From assembly GCF_900324465.2 (NCBI RefSeq), contig NC_046617.1:14569223-14633222 (forward strand): 64,000 bases of DNA, in the 5' to 3' direction. Made by a program: the position numbers and the translations under genes. Shown piece after piece: positions 1 to 12,235 of this stretch. The notes under the pieces are model-generated. The model searched no databases, was not told the DNA's origin, and was given only the letters and a program-made list of their open reading frames with translations. The DNA is from Anabas testudineus (Eukaryota; Chordata; Actinopteri; Anabantiformes; Anabantidae). Each line of letters starts with the position of its first letter. The stretch's first letter is position 1.

Positions 1-3000
1 TTCGGGTGTAGCGATCGTGATGGTGTCACCGCAGTCGGAGATGGACGGGCCCTCTTCGTTCTCCACCACATTACGGACAATGATCTGGTGGCTGCCCGTG
101 TTGCCAGCGCCCTGTGACTGGCTGACAATGCGTTGCACTACTTTCATGATGTGGTTCCCCATCTGGCAGTAAGAGGAGACAGGATACTTAAAACAAATCC
201 AGCCATCTCTTTTAGATTCCTACATGTAACAGGAAACTTCACATGTTTACCAGCATGACTTTTTTGAAAACACAGATTCTCACATTCTACAACTACAACT
301 GTTGAGTATAAAGATGATGTTTATGGTTGTATGTGTACTTCTGTACACTGACCTCGTTCTGGCTGTCTTGAATAAGTGTAACCTCTTCTTCCTGGACTTC
401 ATCCTCTGTTTGAGTCTAGAGAATAAGAGGAGCAAATGAAATGAACAATAACAAGCTAACAGTATACTGTACCCAACACTGACAGGCTACAAGAAATGAT
501 GACCAATGATAATGAAATGCCTTACTGTGCAAAACAAACCATTACTCAACTCCTAAGTTATTTTTGAAACTTAATTAAAGCATGCAGTCTAGTATGGAAG
601 CAAACATTCAACTCGTTTCAATTCTAGTCTTGCTTTCATTCAGTTACTCTCAGACAGTATACAATGTGGACATGACTAAATGCTGAGTTTTCTCCCTCGG
701 GATGCTTTGGCTGGCCAACATTCTCTGTTGTGTTGAGATCAGGTGACCGACTTGGCCAGTGAAAAATATCCAATTTCTTTCCCTTAAGAAGCTCTTGTAG
801 CCTTTGCTGTTTGTTTCAGGTCAATATCCCTCTGCAATATGAAGCGGTGTCCTATCATCCTACCTATTATCATTCGATATCGCCATATGATTCAAATCAC
901 TCCTTCTATCAGATTAAAGATCCTTTTTACTCCTAAGTGAGATGTGAAGGTAGAACTCTTTATATAACTATAAATGTTTTAGCCACATACATAGAGCACT
1001 GTCATTATCATTGGTTTTTCATGTCTGTCAGAACATGGACAAAATGAATTGTACTGGCAGTGTTGTCAACATGACTTAAGTTAGTAATCTAGAAGTTATT
1101 TCACAATAATCATCTGTATCATTCTATCACACAGACCTAACAGATATGCAACAGCACATCAGCAGTTTTGGTTTGTGTTGTTTTGCCCAGCTGTGATGTA
1201 AGAAAGAAAACACACTTTGTGTTACACCTGCTCCCCTGTGGCTCTCACCTTGATGATATACTCCTGTGTGTCTGCCACTACTGAGGAGAACTCCACCAGG
1301 ACAGCATGAGGGTCCTCTGAGATGATGGCTGCTGTAGTCAGACCATCCACGGATGCCTGCTCCTCCGTTACCACACCCAGCTGCTCAGTTGAATCGTCTT
1401 TATGACAGCCTCCTGTGGAAAATCAAACCAGTTTTTGTTATAAGGCCTGGTATTGTCACATGCTGGAACGATTGACTACTCAGGAGCTGACCTGAGGTGG
1501 TTTTGTTTAGATTTCTGTCACTGACACTGACCTTTAGCCCGCATGTGCCGATTGAGGGTGCCGTGCTCAGCAAAGCCTCGTCCACACTTTGGGCATTTAA
1601 AAGGCTTCTCCCCTGTGTGATGGCGGATATGTCGCACCAAAGAACCTTTTTCCCTGAAGCCTCTCATGCAGAACTGACACACATAGGGTTTCTCATCACC
1701 ATGAGTCCGCTGATGCACCTGCAAGGCATTCTGAACAAGACACAGAGGCATATTAGAGATGTCCGGAAAATGGCTTTTATAGCTGTGACTAACTGGTCAC
1801 TAAGGACAAGTTAAACCACTAAATACTACTATCTACAATCAGCACTTATAAAATACAGCCAAATCACCTTAGTTTTGTATCCTTTGTTGCATCTGGGACA
1901 GTGGTAGGGTCTTTCATCGGAGTGTGCTCTCATGTGTTCACGTACATGCCCAACAGTTTTGTACAGCTTGCCACACTCACCACACTTATATCTCCTCTCA
2001 CTAACATGAACTTCCATGTGTTTCTTCAGCAGATAACCAGTCAGAAACTCCTTTTGGCAGAGTGTGCACTTAAAAGGCTTATAACCTGCAAAAAGAGATA
2101 ATATTTATCTTGTTACTAAAACTACCACATTTTCCTTGTTTCAAGCTCCAACTTTTACAGGAGTTATCCAATATTAGGCATATAGTGATGCTGGGACTTA
2201 CCCGAATGGCCCTTGACATGAAAACGGAAGTAGTTCAATCCTTTGAAGGAGCGGTTACAGTGTGGACAAGTATGCAATTTTGAGGAGGTCTGATCATCCA
2301 CATCATCTGTTTCCTGCAAATTAAACAGAGAGGTCTGCATGAAAATTTATATTATGCACATCTGCAACACAGAATTAAGACTGAATGAGTTCCACTTAGG
2401 AAGCTTTAAAAAAAATAAAACATGCATAAATGAATCATTTCTAGATGATCAGTGAATGCATGTGCTGATCCCAGTGGCTTAGACTCTTACACCTACCTCT
2501 CCCTCCATCTCGACAAACTCTTCTTTAATCTGAATCTCTGTGATACCCTCGTCAATATCAGGACAGTCAGAATCCACTTTATGTATCTCCTCTGTTGCCT
2601 GCGAGGTCTCCTCCACCACTGATTCCACTGATTCCTCTGTTCCCAGTGCAATGCCAGAGTTGATGATGGCCTGACAGATGAGGTTGTTACCAGCTGCTGC
2701 TGCTGCAGCCAGGGCTTCTGCCTGAGACTGCTCTACCACCACCTGGACAGAGGGAGGGTAACAGAATAGAAATTAATAGGCACCAGATAGCAATGACCCT
2801 TCTATCTTTTTTTTATTGCAAAAATGATATCTTTAACCCTTCTCCACTTGCCTGTTGCTCTTGTGTTGTTCCATCTACCTCCATTGTGAAGTGAACCTGA
2901 TGGAGGACCTCTTCGGAACCAGCCTCAACCACACTGACGACAGCAGTTTGAGCTTCCACCATTTCCTGGTCCTCTGGCTGCTGCTCCACAACCACCACCT

Positions 3001-4648
3001 CTTGTTGGCCAGCCAATGCAGCCTGATCAGCTTCAACTCCTGGACAATGCACACACTTCGTTATATATTCTAAACTGATTCCAAACACTTTCACTCACTT
3101 TCTTTCATAGAACAGATTGTGGAAGATTGTCAAGCACAGAGCTCCTAGATTAAACTGACCTTTCTGTACTCCATCTTTACTGACCAGGATCTCCTTGTAC
3201 TGAACAAAGCGGATCTTTTCAGTGCAGGGAGTGAGTGCTTTAAGGTGTCTGGTGAGGGCACCTGACTCTCTGAAGGACTGGCCACATAGGTTACAGTGGT
3301 ACGGCCTTTCATCTGCAAGAGAACAAGAGGAAATCAGAGTTATAAAAAGTTAAAATTTATCAGAAAAGAAGGAAACAGTTTCTATGATTACTCTCTGTAC
3401 CAGTGTGACGACGATTATGGCGAATGAGGGAGCCTTTAGTACGAAAGGAAGTGCCACATAGGTCACATGAGAAGTTCTTTTGGTCACTGTGAGTTTTCAT
3501 ATGTGTTCTCAAGATGTTTGTCTGTTTGGTGAAAACAGAGCTTATTAGAGAGGCAACATTAGCAGCATAAATTAGAATTAATGCCCAGTCCTGCATCACC
3601 TATGAAAACAATTTTAAAAATTAGGATGTCTCACATGACTCATTTTAGATTCTCATGTAAGAAAATATACCATAATTTCCTAATGAAATACACAAACACA
3701 TATATTAAACACACGACTTACTGTTTTAAATGTTTTTTCACAAAGTTGGCAAATGTAGCGTCCCTCCTGGTTGACTTTATAAACAAGCTTATCACTGTCA
3801 GCATTTTCAGATACTGATCCTTCAGTCACATCTGGCAGCTCAGTGACTTTATGGGTTGCAGTTTTCTTCCTGCGTCCACGACCTAGCTGACTACTGCTTT
3901 CATCTAGGCAGAATACAGGCAAAATGAAAAAAAAAGTGTCAATTAAAACACAAATGGACAAATTATTACACATCAAATACTTAGTAGATGACAAATATTG
4001 ACCCACCATTAGTGGTTTTCACTGGTTCATCAGAAGTTGCACCTTTAGCTGTTTTCACCTCTGAAGAAGAACTGGCTGCAGCAACCTAGCAAAATGTAAC
4101 ATTAGAGATCAACATTTGGTCTGCCTGTTTTGTACATAGTTTTTAATGGATATAAACAAACAAATCACAGCTGTTACCTCCGTGTTGACATCCTGGCTGC
4201 TGGCCTCCCGTGCCTCCACACGTTTGCAGCTTTGATGCAGCTTGTGCTGAATGAAAGCTTCCAGCGTTGAGAACTCGGACTGACAGCGTCCACACTTGTG
4301 CACATCTTCATCTGATAACAGAGGGAGCCCCTTGTCAGAGTGAGATAACTTTGTAGAGTATGTGTGTAGCAGGCCACAAGATAGCTGACTCACGTTTTAC
4401 TTGCTCACTGGCTGGACACAAACTAGCTCACGTTGCTAATGCTAGCTACTGTTAGCTGCTAGCAACATCTCATGATGGAGGAAGTTAGCTAGGCCCAAAC
4501 GCAATACATGATAAACATTTCAGACTTGTGCTAGCTGGTAATAGGACTAACCTTCATCTCCCAGTGTGGTGTGGATGGTGATCGTCTGATTGCCGTTCGT
4601 CGTTTGCTCCCTCTCTGTTTCTGCCGTATGATTACTTTCTGCATTCAT
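1..4648 (-). CDS. e4f1: E4F transcription factor 1, 3' end cut by window edge
   Basis: C2H2 zinc-finger transcription factor and atypical E3 ubiquitin ligase; in mammals it acts on p53 and cell-cycle or mitochondrial gene expression. Fourteen exons can be read: 4648-4552, 4311-4178, 4085-4007, 3903-3722, 3521-3401, 3312-3160, 3039-2852, 2742-2497, 2313-2202, 2085-1868, 1730-1532, 1412-1249, 415-353 and 162-1. All phases agree and give 706 codons; human E4F1 has 784 aa, so roughly the last 75 residues lie outside. The N-terminus has the family's HKCGRCQSEF zinc motif. Three fingers follow, the third ending in Cys (LTRHLKALTPC). After a Glu/Gln/Val-rich acidic linker come six more fingers, ending with GFAEHGTLNRHMRAKGGC. 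The tail carries VLVEFSSVVADTQEYII, near-identical to mammals. Exon 7 ends at a GC donor. The chosen start (MNAESNHT) is the nearest in-frame ATG; an in-frame ATG at 4789 could extend it. The 416-1248 intron holds a Tc1-like scrap. Confidence 0.95.
680..870 (-). mobile_element. Tc1/mariner-like transposase fragment in e4f1 intron
   Basis: Read on the minus strand, about 690-790 gives a peptide with HWPSRSPDLNTTENV. This resembles the WPSQSPDLNPIEN motif around the second catalytic Asp of Tc1-family DDE transposases. The surroundings are decayed and no inverted terminal repeats or full-length transposase were found, so this is a dead internal scrap. Its ends are approximate. Confidence 0.5.
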
Positions 4649-5424
4649 GTCGTTCGAAGTCTCCGTCTCTGTCGCAACGCTGCTACAGGAGGGAAAACAT
4701 GGCGGATTTACGACCCCGTAGTCATAACAACAAAAGGGCATCTGCGTCTGTCTGTCATCGACAGAGATAATAAATAAAAAAAAGTCCATCAGACTATTTC
4801 AATTTAGAACTGTTTTCTCAATAATATATTTTCAATAAACAATAAGAACTAGCCTATAGTAAAATATTTAAAGAAAATAACACCTTATCGACCTATACAC
4901 TTTAAGAAATTCAGGTCATACCTGTTCACTGAATCTTGGTCTCTGATCCATATACTAAGCTTATCTTTTATTTGTCTTAACTTTTTACTACTTAGATTTT
5001 TCATTAGGCCCACTAAAAAGTATGATTCTATTTAAAACCACCAGTTTATTACTTCTTTATTATGTGTCATTTGAACAATTTTAAAAAAAGGTGATGGTTG
5101 GTTGTTCTACTTGTGAGATGTGCCGTGATAATATTTTGAAAATTTCTGACGAGATTATTTATTTATCAGTATTTTTTTGTTGAAGAAAAACATATAAGAA
5201 ATGCGTTGATCTAATTTTGTCCACATATTATATATGCAATATGTTTACATATACTAATACTAACAAACTATAACACTCAATAATAATAGCAATAATAACA
5301 TACACTCATTGCCCATTTTATTAGGTACACATGTAAAATAAAATTCAATCCAATCTGTAGAAGAGATTAATTAATTCTAAATATTTACGACACAAAAGTA
5401 AACAGACACTTTACGGCAGTAAAC
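4649..5424. promoter_or_regulatory. Shared head-to-head 5' region of e4f1 and ciao3
   Basis: The two start codons face away from each other across 776 bp with no other gene. Next to e4f1 is an AACATGGCGGATTT stretch (about 4698-4711, plus strand) resembling a YY1 site. The middle is AT-rich. This layout is compatible with a bidirectional promoter or two closely spaced ones, but no transcription start can be fixed from sequence. A short stretch at about 5303-5336 (CATTGCCCATTTTATTAGG) resembles the end of a common fish dispersed repeat. Confidence 0.5.
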
Positions 5425-8400
5425 ATGGCTTCTCATTTCAGCGGAGTGCTACAGTTGACAGATCTCGATGATTTTATAACCCCTTCTCAGGTACTGAAAT
5501 AATTATGGCATATGTGTTTTATATATATAGATACATATATATTTGTTCCAGAAGAACATAATAACGCCAATGATTCATTCGCATGTAATAGCAGCGAACC
5601 GTTAAAAGCGTAACTAAGTGGCTAACGATAGCATGCTTACAGTTAGCTGTTGTCGTCCTTGCGTGAGCGATAGAAACCAAAAAAGTCGCGCAACACAGCA
5701 TCTCTTGACAAGATCTTACCACAAAAGCTGCTAACTATTTGGTGTAACTTTTACCAATCGCAAGGTTTAAAACCCGCTACTGTTAATACCATAAGACTGT
5801 GCTTTAACATTTGCTGTTAGCTTATCTCTACTGTTAGCAATGACGTAACTGCGATGAACAACTTGATATAGCTCACACAGATTCTGCAGTATTATGTGCA
5901 TAGACATATTGTTCAATGTGTCTGGATGAATGTTCTTATTTACTAAGCTTCTAGCTTTTTTAAGCAACTGCAGAATCTAACTTGGACTATGTAAAACGTT
6001 TAAATTGGTTTTAATTTACGTTTAAATGGCTCATTTGTTTTACACACCTTGTGTCTGTGGTTTGCAGGAATGTGTGAAACCTGTCAAGGTAGAGAAGAAA
6101 CAAGGTAAATCTGTGGCCAAAATTCAAATAGAAGATGATGGCAGTTACGTCCAAGTGAACCAGGTGTATATCAAGGTTTAATCAAAATCTATGTTTGAAT
6201 TATTAAAAGCTTTGCACTACAGTTGGCTTTGAATTAATTATCCTTGTGGTTGTAGGATGGTGGGAAAAAGAAGCTGGAGAAAGCAAAGATTACTTTAAAT
6301 GACTGTTTGGCCTGCAGCGGTTGTATTACCTCAGCTGAAAGTGTTCTCATCACGCAGCAGAGTCATGAGGAGCTTTTCAAAGTGCTCCGCAATAACAAGG
6401 TAGAGCTGGATGCATGTCTTTAAATACTTGCTTTTGCTTTTAGTGCAAGTGGACATTGTATTCACCTATGCATCATATGAACTCCCACCACAGGCCAGCA
6501 TCACAGAGCGTAAAGTTGTGGTGGTGTCCGTATCACCACAGTCTAGAGCCTCTCTTGCAGCACACTACAACCTCAGCAGTAGTGAGGCAGGCAGGAGGCT
6601 TACCTCTTTTTTCAAAAGTCTCGGTAAGTGTGATGACTCTTCTGTTTTGTTGACAGGTTGATTTAGGCAGGCACAATCATTCCTGAAGATTATTATTTTT
6701 TATCATGGCAGGGGTCCATCATGTGTTTGATACAAGTTTTAGTCGGACCTTCAGCCTACTGGAAAGCCAGAGAGAGTTTGTCAAACGTTTCCAGAGGAAA
6801 GACCAAGACAAGAAGGCCCTGCCCATGCTGACATCTGCCTGTCCAGGTAAACCATGAAAAGCCTGTGTGTGTAATTATACTAACATAATAAATCTCTCCA
6901 ATGTGTTCCACATTCCACAGCTCATGGATTAGTGTAATATAAAAGTAAAATAAAATAATTAAAAAAAAAAAAACATTAACTTTTTTCAGTGTTTGTTGAA
7001 ATTTCATAATGGTATGTTTTGTTTAGGTTGGATCTGCTATGCAGAGAAGACCCATGGGGAGTTCATTCTTCCACACATTAGTAGCACTCGTTCCCCCCAG
7101 CAGATGATGGGTTCTCTAGTTAAAGGCTATTTTGCAGAACAGCAGGTAAAGTTTGTATTGCTTGAAAGGGTTTGAATTGGAAATACAGTATATATATTTT
7201 TGCATCAATGCAAATGGGAAATAAGGGAAAACAGTGACTGTGCCTGACTGTTATGAATGTATGATGTCTATGGCTATGAAAAAGGCAGAATAATGAGTAA
7301 CGCCTGGCATGTGTGCTATGTGTGTTGTCAGGGCCTGAGTCCACAGCAGATCTATCACGTAGCAGTAATGCCCTGCTTTGACAAGAAACTTGAGGCATCG
7401 AGGTCAGATTTCTATCTCACCGAAGCCGAGACCCGAGAAGTGGACTGTGTCATCACCTCTGGTACAGTGATTTCTCTACTGTTAACGTTGCTTTTGTATG
7501 AATGTTGAGTACATCTATTTAATATATTTTATACTTTTCACTGTCTTATTAGGAGAGGTCCAGAAAATGCTGGAGGAGGAAAATGTTTCGCTTAATGATT
7601 TAGACCCTGCAGCCCTAGATACAATGTACGTTGTGTGCCATGTTGCTTTCTTCTTGAAACCTTCACTTTGGAATATCACCAAGCAAATCTCAGAAAAAGG
7701 AAACTTCTAATAGTTTGGGAATTTAATTAGATAATCTTATCTTATCTAAATCAATAAATATATACAATACCATAACATTTTATTTTGACCCAGGTTCAGC
7801 AGTGTTTGTGGTGATGAGTTCCTGAGTCATGCTGGCAGTGGTTCAGGGGGATACCTCCATCATGTCTTCACATATGCTGCAAAGCAACTGTTTGGAGAGG
7901 AGGTGAAAGAGTTTACGTACAAGACCATGAAGTGAGTGTGTCTCATCTGCTTAAAGACATTGAAATGATTTGAGGTAGTTTATGTTTCTTAATCAATCAT
8001 GATATAACTCATCTTAATTCATAGAAGTTTACTCATCTGAGAATATTACTTTTAGATAATGCTTAATTATACTGTAGAATTTTCAAACATATGTTCAATT
8101 TGATTGCACCAACTTGATTGTCTTATACCCCATGTGTATTAGATTTCAGACTAACCTGGTTTTCTTAACCTAACCCCTGCACGGATAACAGGAATAAAGA
8201 CTTCCAAGAGGTGACTCTAGAAAAAGATGGTGTAGCCGTGTTGTGCTTTGCTTCCACATATGGCTTCCGAAACATCCAAAACCTTGTGCAGAAACTGAAG
8301 AGAGGGAAGTCGCCTTACCACTTTGTTGAAGTTATGGCCTGTCCTTCAGGTAAGGGGGAGAAATGTACAAGTCATTTGTTAAATTCTATTCAGGTGTGGT

Positions 8401-8800
8401 TCAAATTGAATACTGTCATAGTTGCAATGAAAAACTATTTATAAACTGCAGTAATAAATGTATCACTATAAAGTATAGCTAGCAAGTTCCAGTGCTCTCT
8501 TTGATTGTTTGCAAGTAAAGAAATACCATGCATATTTCACCTTTCTTCTTGTCAATAGGTTGTCTAAATGGTGGTGGACAGGTGAAGCCTGTAACTGGCC
8601 AGAACCAAAAGGACCTTCTTCAGAAGGTTGAGGAGCTCTACAAATCAGAGCGCCCCATATCGCCAGAAGAGGACATCCATGTGGCAGAGCTGTATCAGTC
8701 CTGGCTCGACAGTGTAGGAGAAGAAAGAGCCAAAGAGCTGCTGCACACACAGTACCATGCTGTGGAGAAGATGACCAATGGGCTCACCATGAAATGGTGA
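5425..8800 (+). CDS. ciao3: Cytosolic iron-sulfur assembly component 3 (NARFL/IOP1)
   Basis: CIA-machinery protein related to [FeFe]-hydrogenases. It links the early scaffold to the CIA targeting complex that loads Fe-S clusters onto cytosolic and nuclear proteins. Eleven exons: 5425-5490, 6068-6163, 6256-6399, 6494-6623, 6712-6846, 7027-7145, 7332-7461, 7553-7625, 7794-7931, 8192-8349 and 8559-8800. They join in frame to 476 aa, the same length as I recall for human CIAO3. The first cluster ligands are present: Cys24, then CLACSGC with Cys71, Cys74 and Cys77. The C-terminal cluster motifs are also intact ([41 protein letters not shown]). The protein ends in Lys-Trp; the human protein also ends in Trp. 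All splice sites are GT-AG. The start lies in [18 protein letters not shown], matching the vertebrate N-terminus. It is head-to-head with e4f1 and tail-to-tail with haghl, its neighbour in human too. Confidence 0.97.
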
Positions 8801-9914
8801 TTAATGGTTTGGGCCAGGAGGATTTTTACAGAATTCTATTGTTTTTTTTAATTCAGAAGACACTGAACCATCCAAATATATGACAGTTTCTGTCAGGAGC
8901 AGTTTATGCCAGAAACCACTTTTGTCTTCGTCCAAACATTGTGTGCCTTGGCCATAGATAACTGATACAATACAGAAGCATTAAATTATGTGTATTAGTC
9001 CTTACAACACTGATCGTCCTTTCAAATATATACTTGGAAATAATTCATTTGTGGGGCAACTGCTAGACCTCAGAAATGTGTGCTGGAAGTAAAGTTAAAT
9101 ATAATACTTGTTTATTTAGTCTGTGATTATATATATATATTTACACATTGAGAAATAATAAACAACTTATTTAATTTCGGTCATTTGCGTTGTATCTTTT
9201 TTAAATTTAAAAGTCCACAGAACATTAGATTCAAGCTGATATGTTTTTATTGGCTTATTTTATAAGCTCTCATAAAGTAGCAGCTGATTTTCATAATTAT
9301 GTAAACTGCATTCTTTCTTTCACGGTACAGTTTACAGCAGGTCAGATACATGCTGCTTACAAGGTGCTCTGTAAATGACAGACAAATTCACATTAATTGT
9401 ATTTCATAGAAGATGATTACTGTAGTTATTAACTGCAAAAGTAAACGAGAGTGACTGGAAAATATATCTACAGTATGTTTATAACAGAAGTTAGTCAGCA
9501 GGTTAAATGTGAAAGCAATGAAAAAGTAGAAGTTATAGTACATTTCTGCATAACAGACTGTGAGACCAGTCCATAAATCAATTTACTTTGTAGAAATATT
9601 TAAAGTTAGCAGCTTTACACTCGCCTTTGTGCAGACATTGCTAATTACAGAAACACTCCACATGCCCCTTTGAGAGCCAACCAAGCACGAAGCCATATAA
9701 CATAAGATATATAACATAATAATGTAACATTATAATATAATATAACATCATTATATTATATATAATAATATAACATCATTATATTATATAAATTAATATA
9801 AGATTGGTCCAATGTAGCATAAAAGCAATAAACGCCAAACTCTACAGTCTCGTGTCGTGTGCTGCTCTATGTTGTTCAAACTATTCCTCGTGTTCAGAGA
9901 TCTGAAACTGGATC
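8801..9914. other. Convergent 3' UTRs of ciao3 and haghl
   Basis: No coding sequence seen. A plus-strand AATAAA at 9157-9162 is the likely ciao3 polyadenylation signal. A minus-strand AATAAA (9251-9246) is the likely haghl one. The two transcripts would therefore end within about 100 bases of each other. The stretch at about 9699-9801 is almost pure A/T with a near-duplicated unit. Confidence 0.5.
9699..9801. repeat. AT-rich imperfect direct repeat
   Basis: The unit TATAACATCATTATATTATA occurs at about 9741 and again at about 9770 inside a run of TATAA-type sequence. The unit is also partly self-complementary. It sits in the expected 3' UTR of haghl. Confidence 0.6.
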
Positions 9915-12235
9915 TCAAGGTCTGAGAAGCCCCCATTCCAGAGCCAACATGGCATGAGGAGGAAGTCTCTCCTTGGGCTTCTTAAATTTGTCTTTTTCCT
10001 TCCGCAGGACCCTCAGCACCTCAATCGGGTCTGTCTTCCCAGTGAACTTTTGTACGCCTTCCTCCCTAAAGTGAAGGAAATTTAGATTTATTACAAATTG
10101 ACACTTTTATTCAACAAATTATTATTTATTTATATATTTATTTATTTGGATTCCCTTTATCTAGTTTTAGTAAACCAGTCTAAACATAATAAAGGCTGTT
10201 TTTCCTTATCTGACTGGCTCCTTCAATAGATTGGCTAAGTCAAATTTTACTGAACTTTGCTGGTCCTCAATTGTTGACAGGATGACTGGAGTAATATGTC
10301 TAGTTGTCCTAGCTTTTTATTTTCCTCATAGAAAAGCATATAAATATTCTAACTTACGAGAGGCGAAGAAAAGGGTTGTACTCAAACTCTTCCATTAGGG
10401 TAGATGGCACCGTGGGTTTGTCATCATCATCTCTTGCCTGGAGACACAAACACTGTGAGGAACCTCAATAAAATATTTCTTTGTAATGTATTTAAAGTAT
10501 ATTTTTTAAGAAAGAACCAGTGAGCTTGAGATGAAGAGTCCCTGACAGATACACTGTGGTTGTGTAAGTATTAACAGCACATATTACCACTGTCTATGAG
10601 CAGTTCTCATTTTATTGCTCACCCGGGCCCAGCTCAACATCTCTTTAACCTTCTCGTTCTCTGGCTCCACCAGCATAGCAAACTTCAGGTTCTTAATGGT
10701 GTACTCATGTCCACAGAACACCTTCTACACATGAACAAAGCAGAATTTACAACAGTCTTAGCAGGACTGCGATCAGTCCCTTTGTTCAGAGTTAAACATG
10801 TGAGGGCTGCACACAACCACGACAACTATATTTTATTTCTACTAACCGTGTCTTGAGGTAGGGATCCCAGCACCTGGGTAAGATTGTGGTACATCTGTTC
10901 TGCCGTACCCTCAAGAAACCGCCCACATCCACCAATAAAAAGTGTATCCCCTAACAAGCAAATTAAAAAATGCAACAGTGAAATGTTACAGATGGAAGTA
11001 GTCACAGTCTCTGGTGTTAAACCCAACAAGAACAACAAACAGGTCAAGATTCATACCTCTAGTCACTTGAAATGATGTTATGTATTTAACAAATTTGCCT
11101 AAGAACACATCAGGCACCACATAAAGTGTCTGAGCATTATATATGGAGAAATGTACGTCTCAGATTTTAACTGGTTCATCCACTTTTATGTTTAACAACC
11201 TGTGAACACGGCAGGGGCGTCAGTGCACTCATCCTCCCAAACAAAGTAGCACATGTGACCAGAGGTATGGCAGGGAGTAAACAGGCACCTCACATTGATG
11301 GAGTTAAACTGCAAATGGAGAAAGATAACGTGCTTCAAACACTGGTAAACAGAAATTTATCAGAATCATAACTGGAGCATTGTCCAGGTAACGTTATTTT
11401 ACTTGTGTTGTTGGTACCTTGAGTTCCTGAGCATTGGTGACTTTATCTGTCAGACCGCCGATCCGATCATCTCCTCCATACACCTTCAACCCAGGAACCT
11501 CCTTCAGCAGATTCTCATTCCCCCGAGCGTGGTCCCTGAAGATTTGTAGAAACAGATCATTAGCAGCGCCTTGTTTGGGTATTTCTGATAAAACTCGTCT
11601 TGTACCCCAAACACTGTTCTTACCAGTGATGGTGTGTGGTGAGAACAGCCGTCAGAGACAAGCCCTCTCTCTTCACTATTTCTAACAACTGTCAAGAAAA
11701 ACATCAGGTGTTTAATAATAAGCAATACTATCGATAATCGATTAATCATTTGTGATACGAAAATAACAAACTCAGGCAATTTCAAGGCAATACCTCAATT
11801 TTAAAAAATTTGCAGCCAATGTCTAATTTCCTCTGGAAACATTTTAAGCAATATGTGTCATTATTATTTTATTTAAAATGTCTGTTTGGTTACAGTAGTG
11901 CCTCATAATTCTTTATAAATAGCATTTTTCAATTTTCTTCGTTTGCAGCTGCAATAAAAAATGCAAAAACTGTTTGATGGCTGCTTATCCTTCATTAATC
12001 TGAGGAAAACACAGAGAAAAGGTTACTAATCAACCTAATCCATCATATGCTGTAAATAATGCAGTGTTTCATACCTTTCTCTACTGTTTTCAGGCTACTT
12101 GCATGAATACAGGTTGAGTCTGTGTCTCACCCTGTGTGGTACAGCAGGATCCACAGCTATGGCCAGTTTACTCTGCTCCTCTATCACCAGGTACATGTAG
12201 TTGTCTTCCAGGATGGAGATCACCTTTACCTTCAT
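9915..12235 (-). CDS. haghl: Hydroxyacylglutathione hydrolase-like (glyoxalase II family)
   Basis: Metallo-beta-lactamase-fold hydrolase of the glyoxalase II family, which cleaves S-D-lactoylglutathione to lactate and glutathione; HAGHL's own substrate is not firmly known. Eight exons: 12235-12131, 11688-11624, 11535-11418, 11308-11200, 10950-10847, 10724-10623, 10437-10358 and 10065-9915, in frame, 277 aa. All metal ligands are present in human HAGH cytosolic numbering: THHHWDH (His54, His56, Asp58, His59), His110 in TPCHTSGH, Asp134 in GDTLF and His173 in CGHEYT. Two glutathione-pocket positions differ from HAGH: Lys143 is Arg and Tyr145 is Leu (CGRFLEG). The C-terminal extension ending [11 protein letters not shown] matches the HAGHL-type tail (LLALQWGLL in human) and separates it from hagh. 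An in-frame ATG at 12253 lies just downstream of a possible splice acceptor, so an upstream exon is possible. Tandem with hagh, same strand. Confidence 0.93.
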
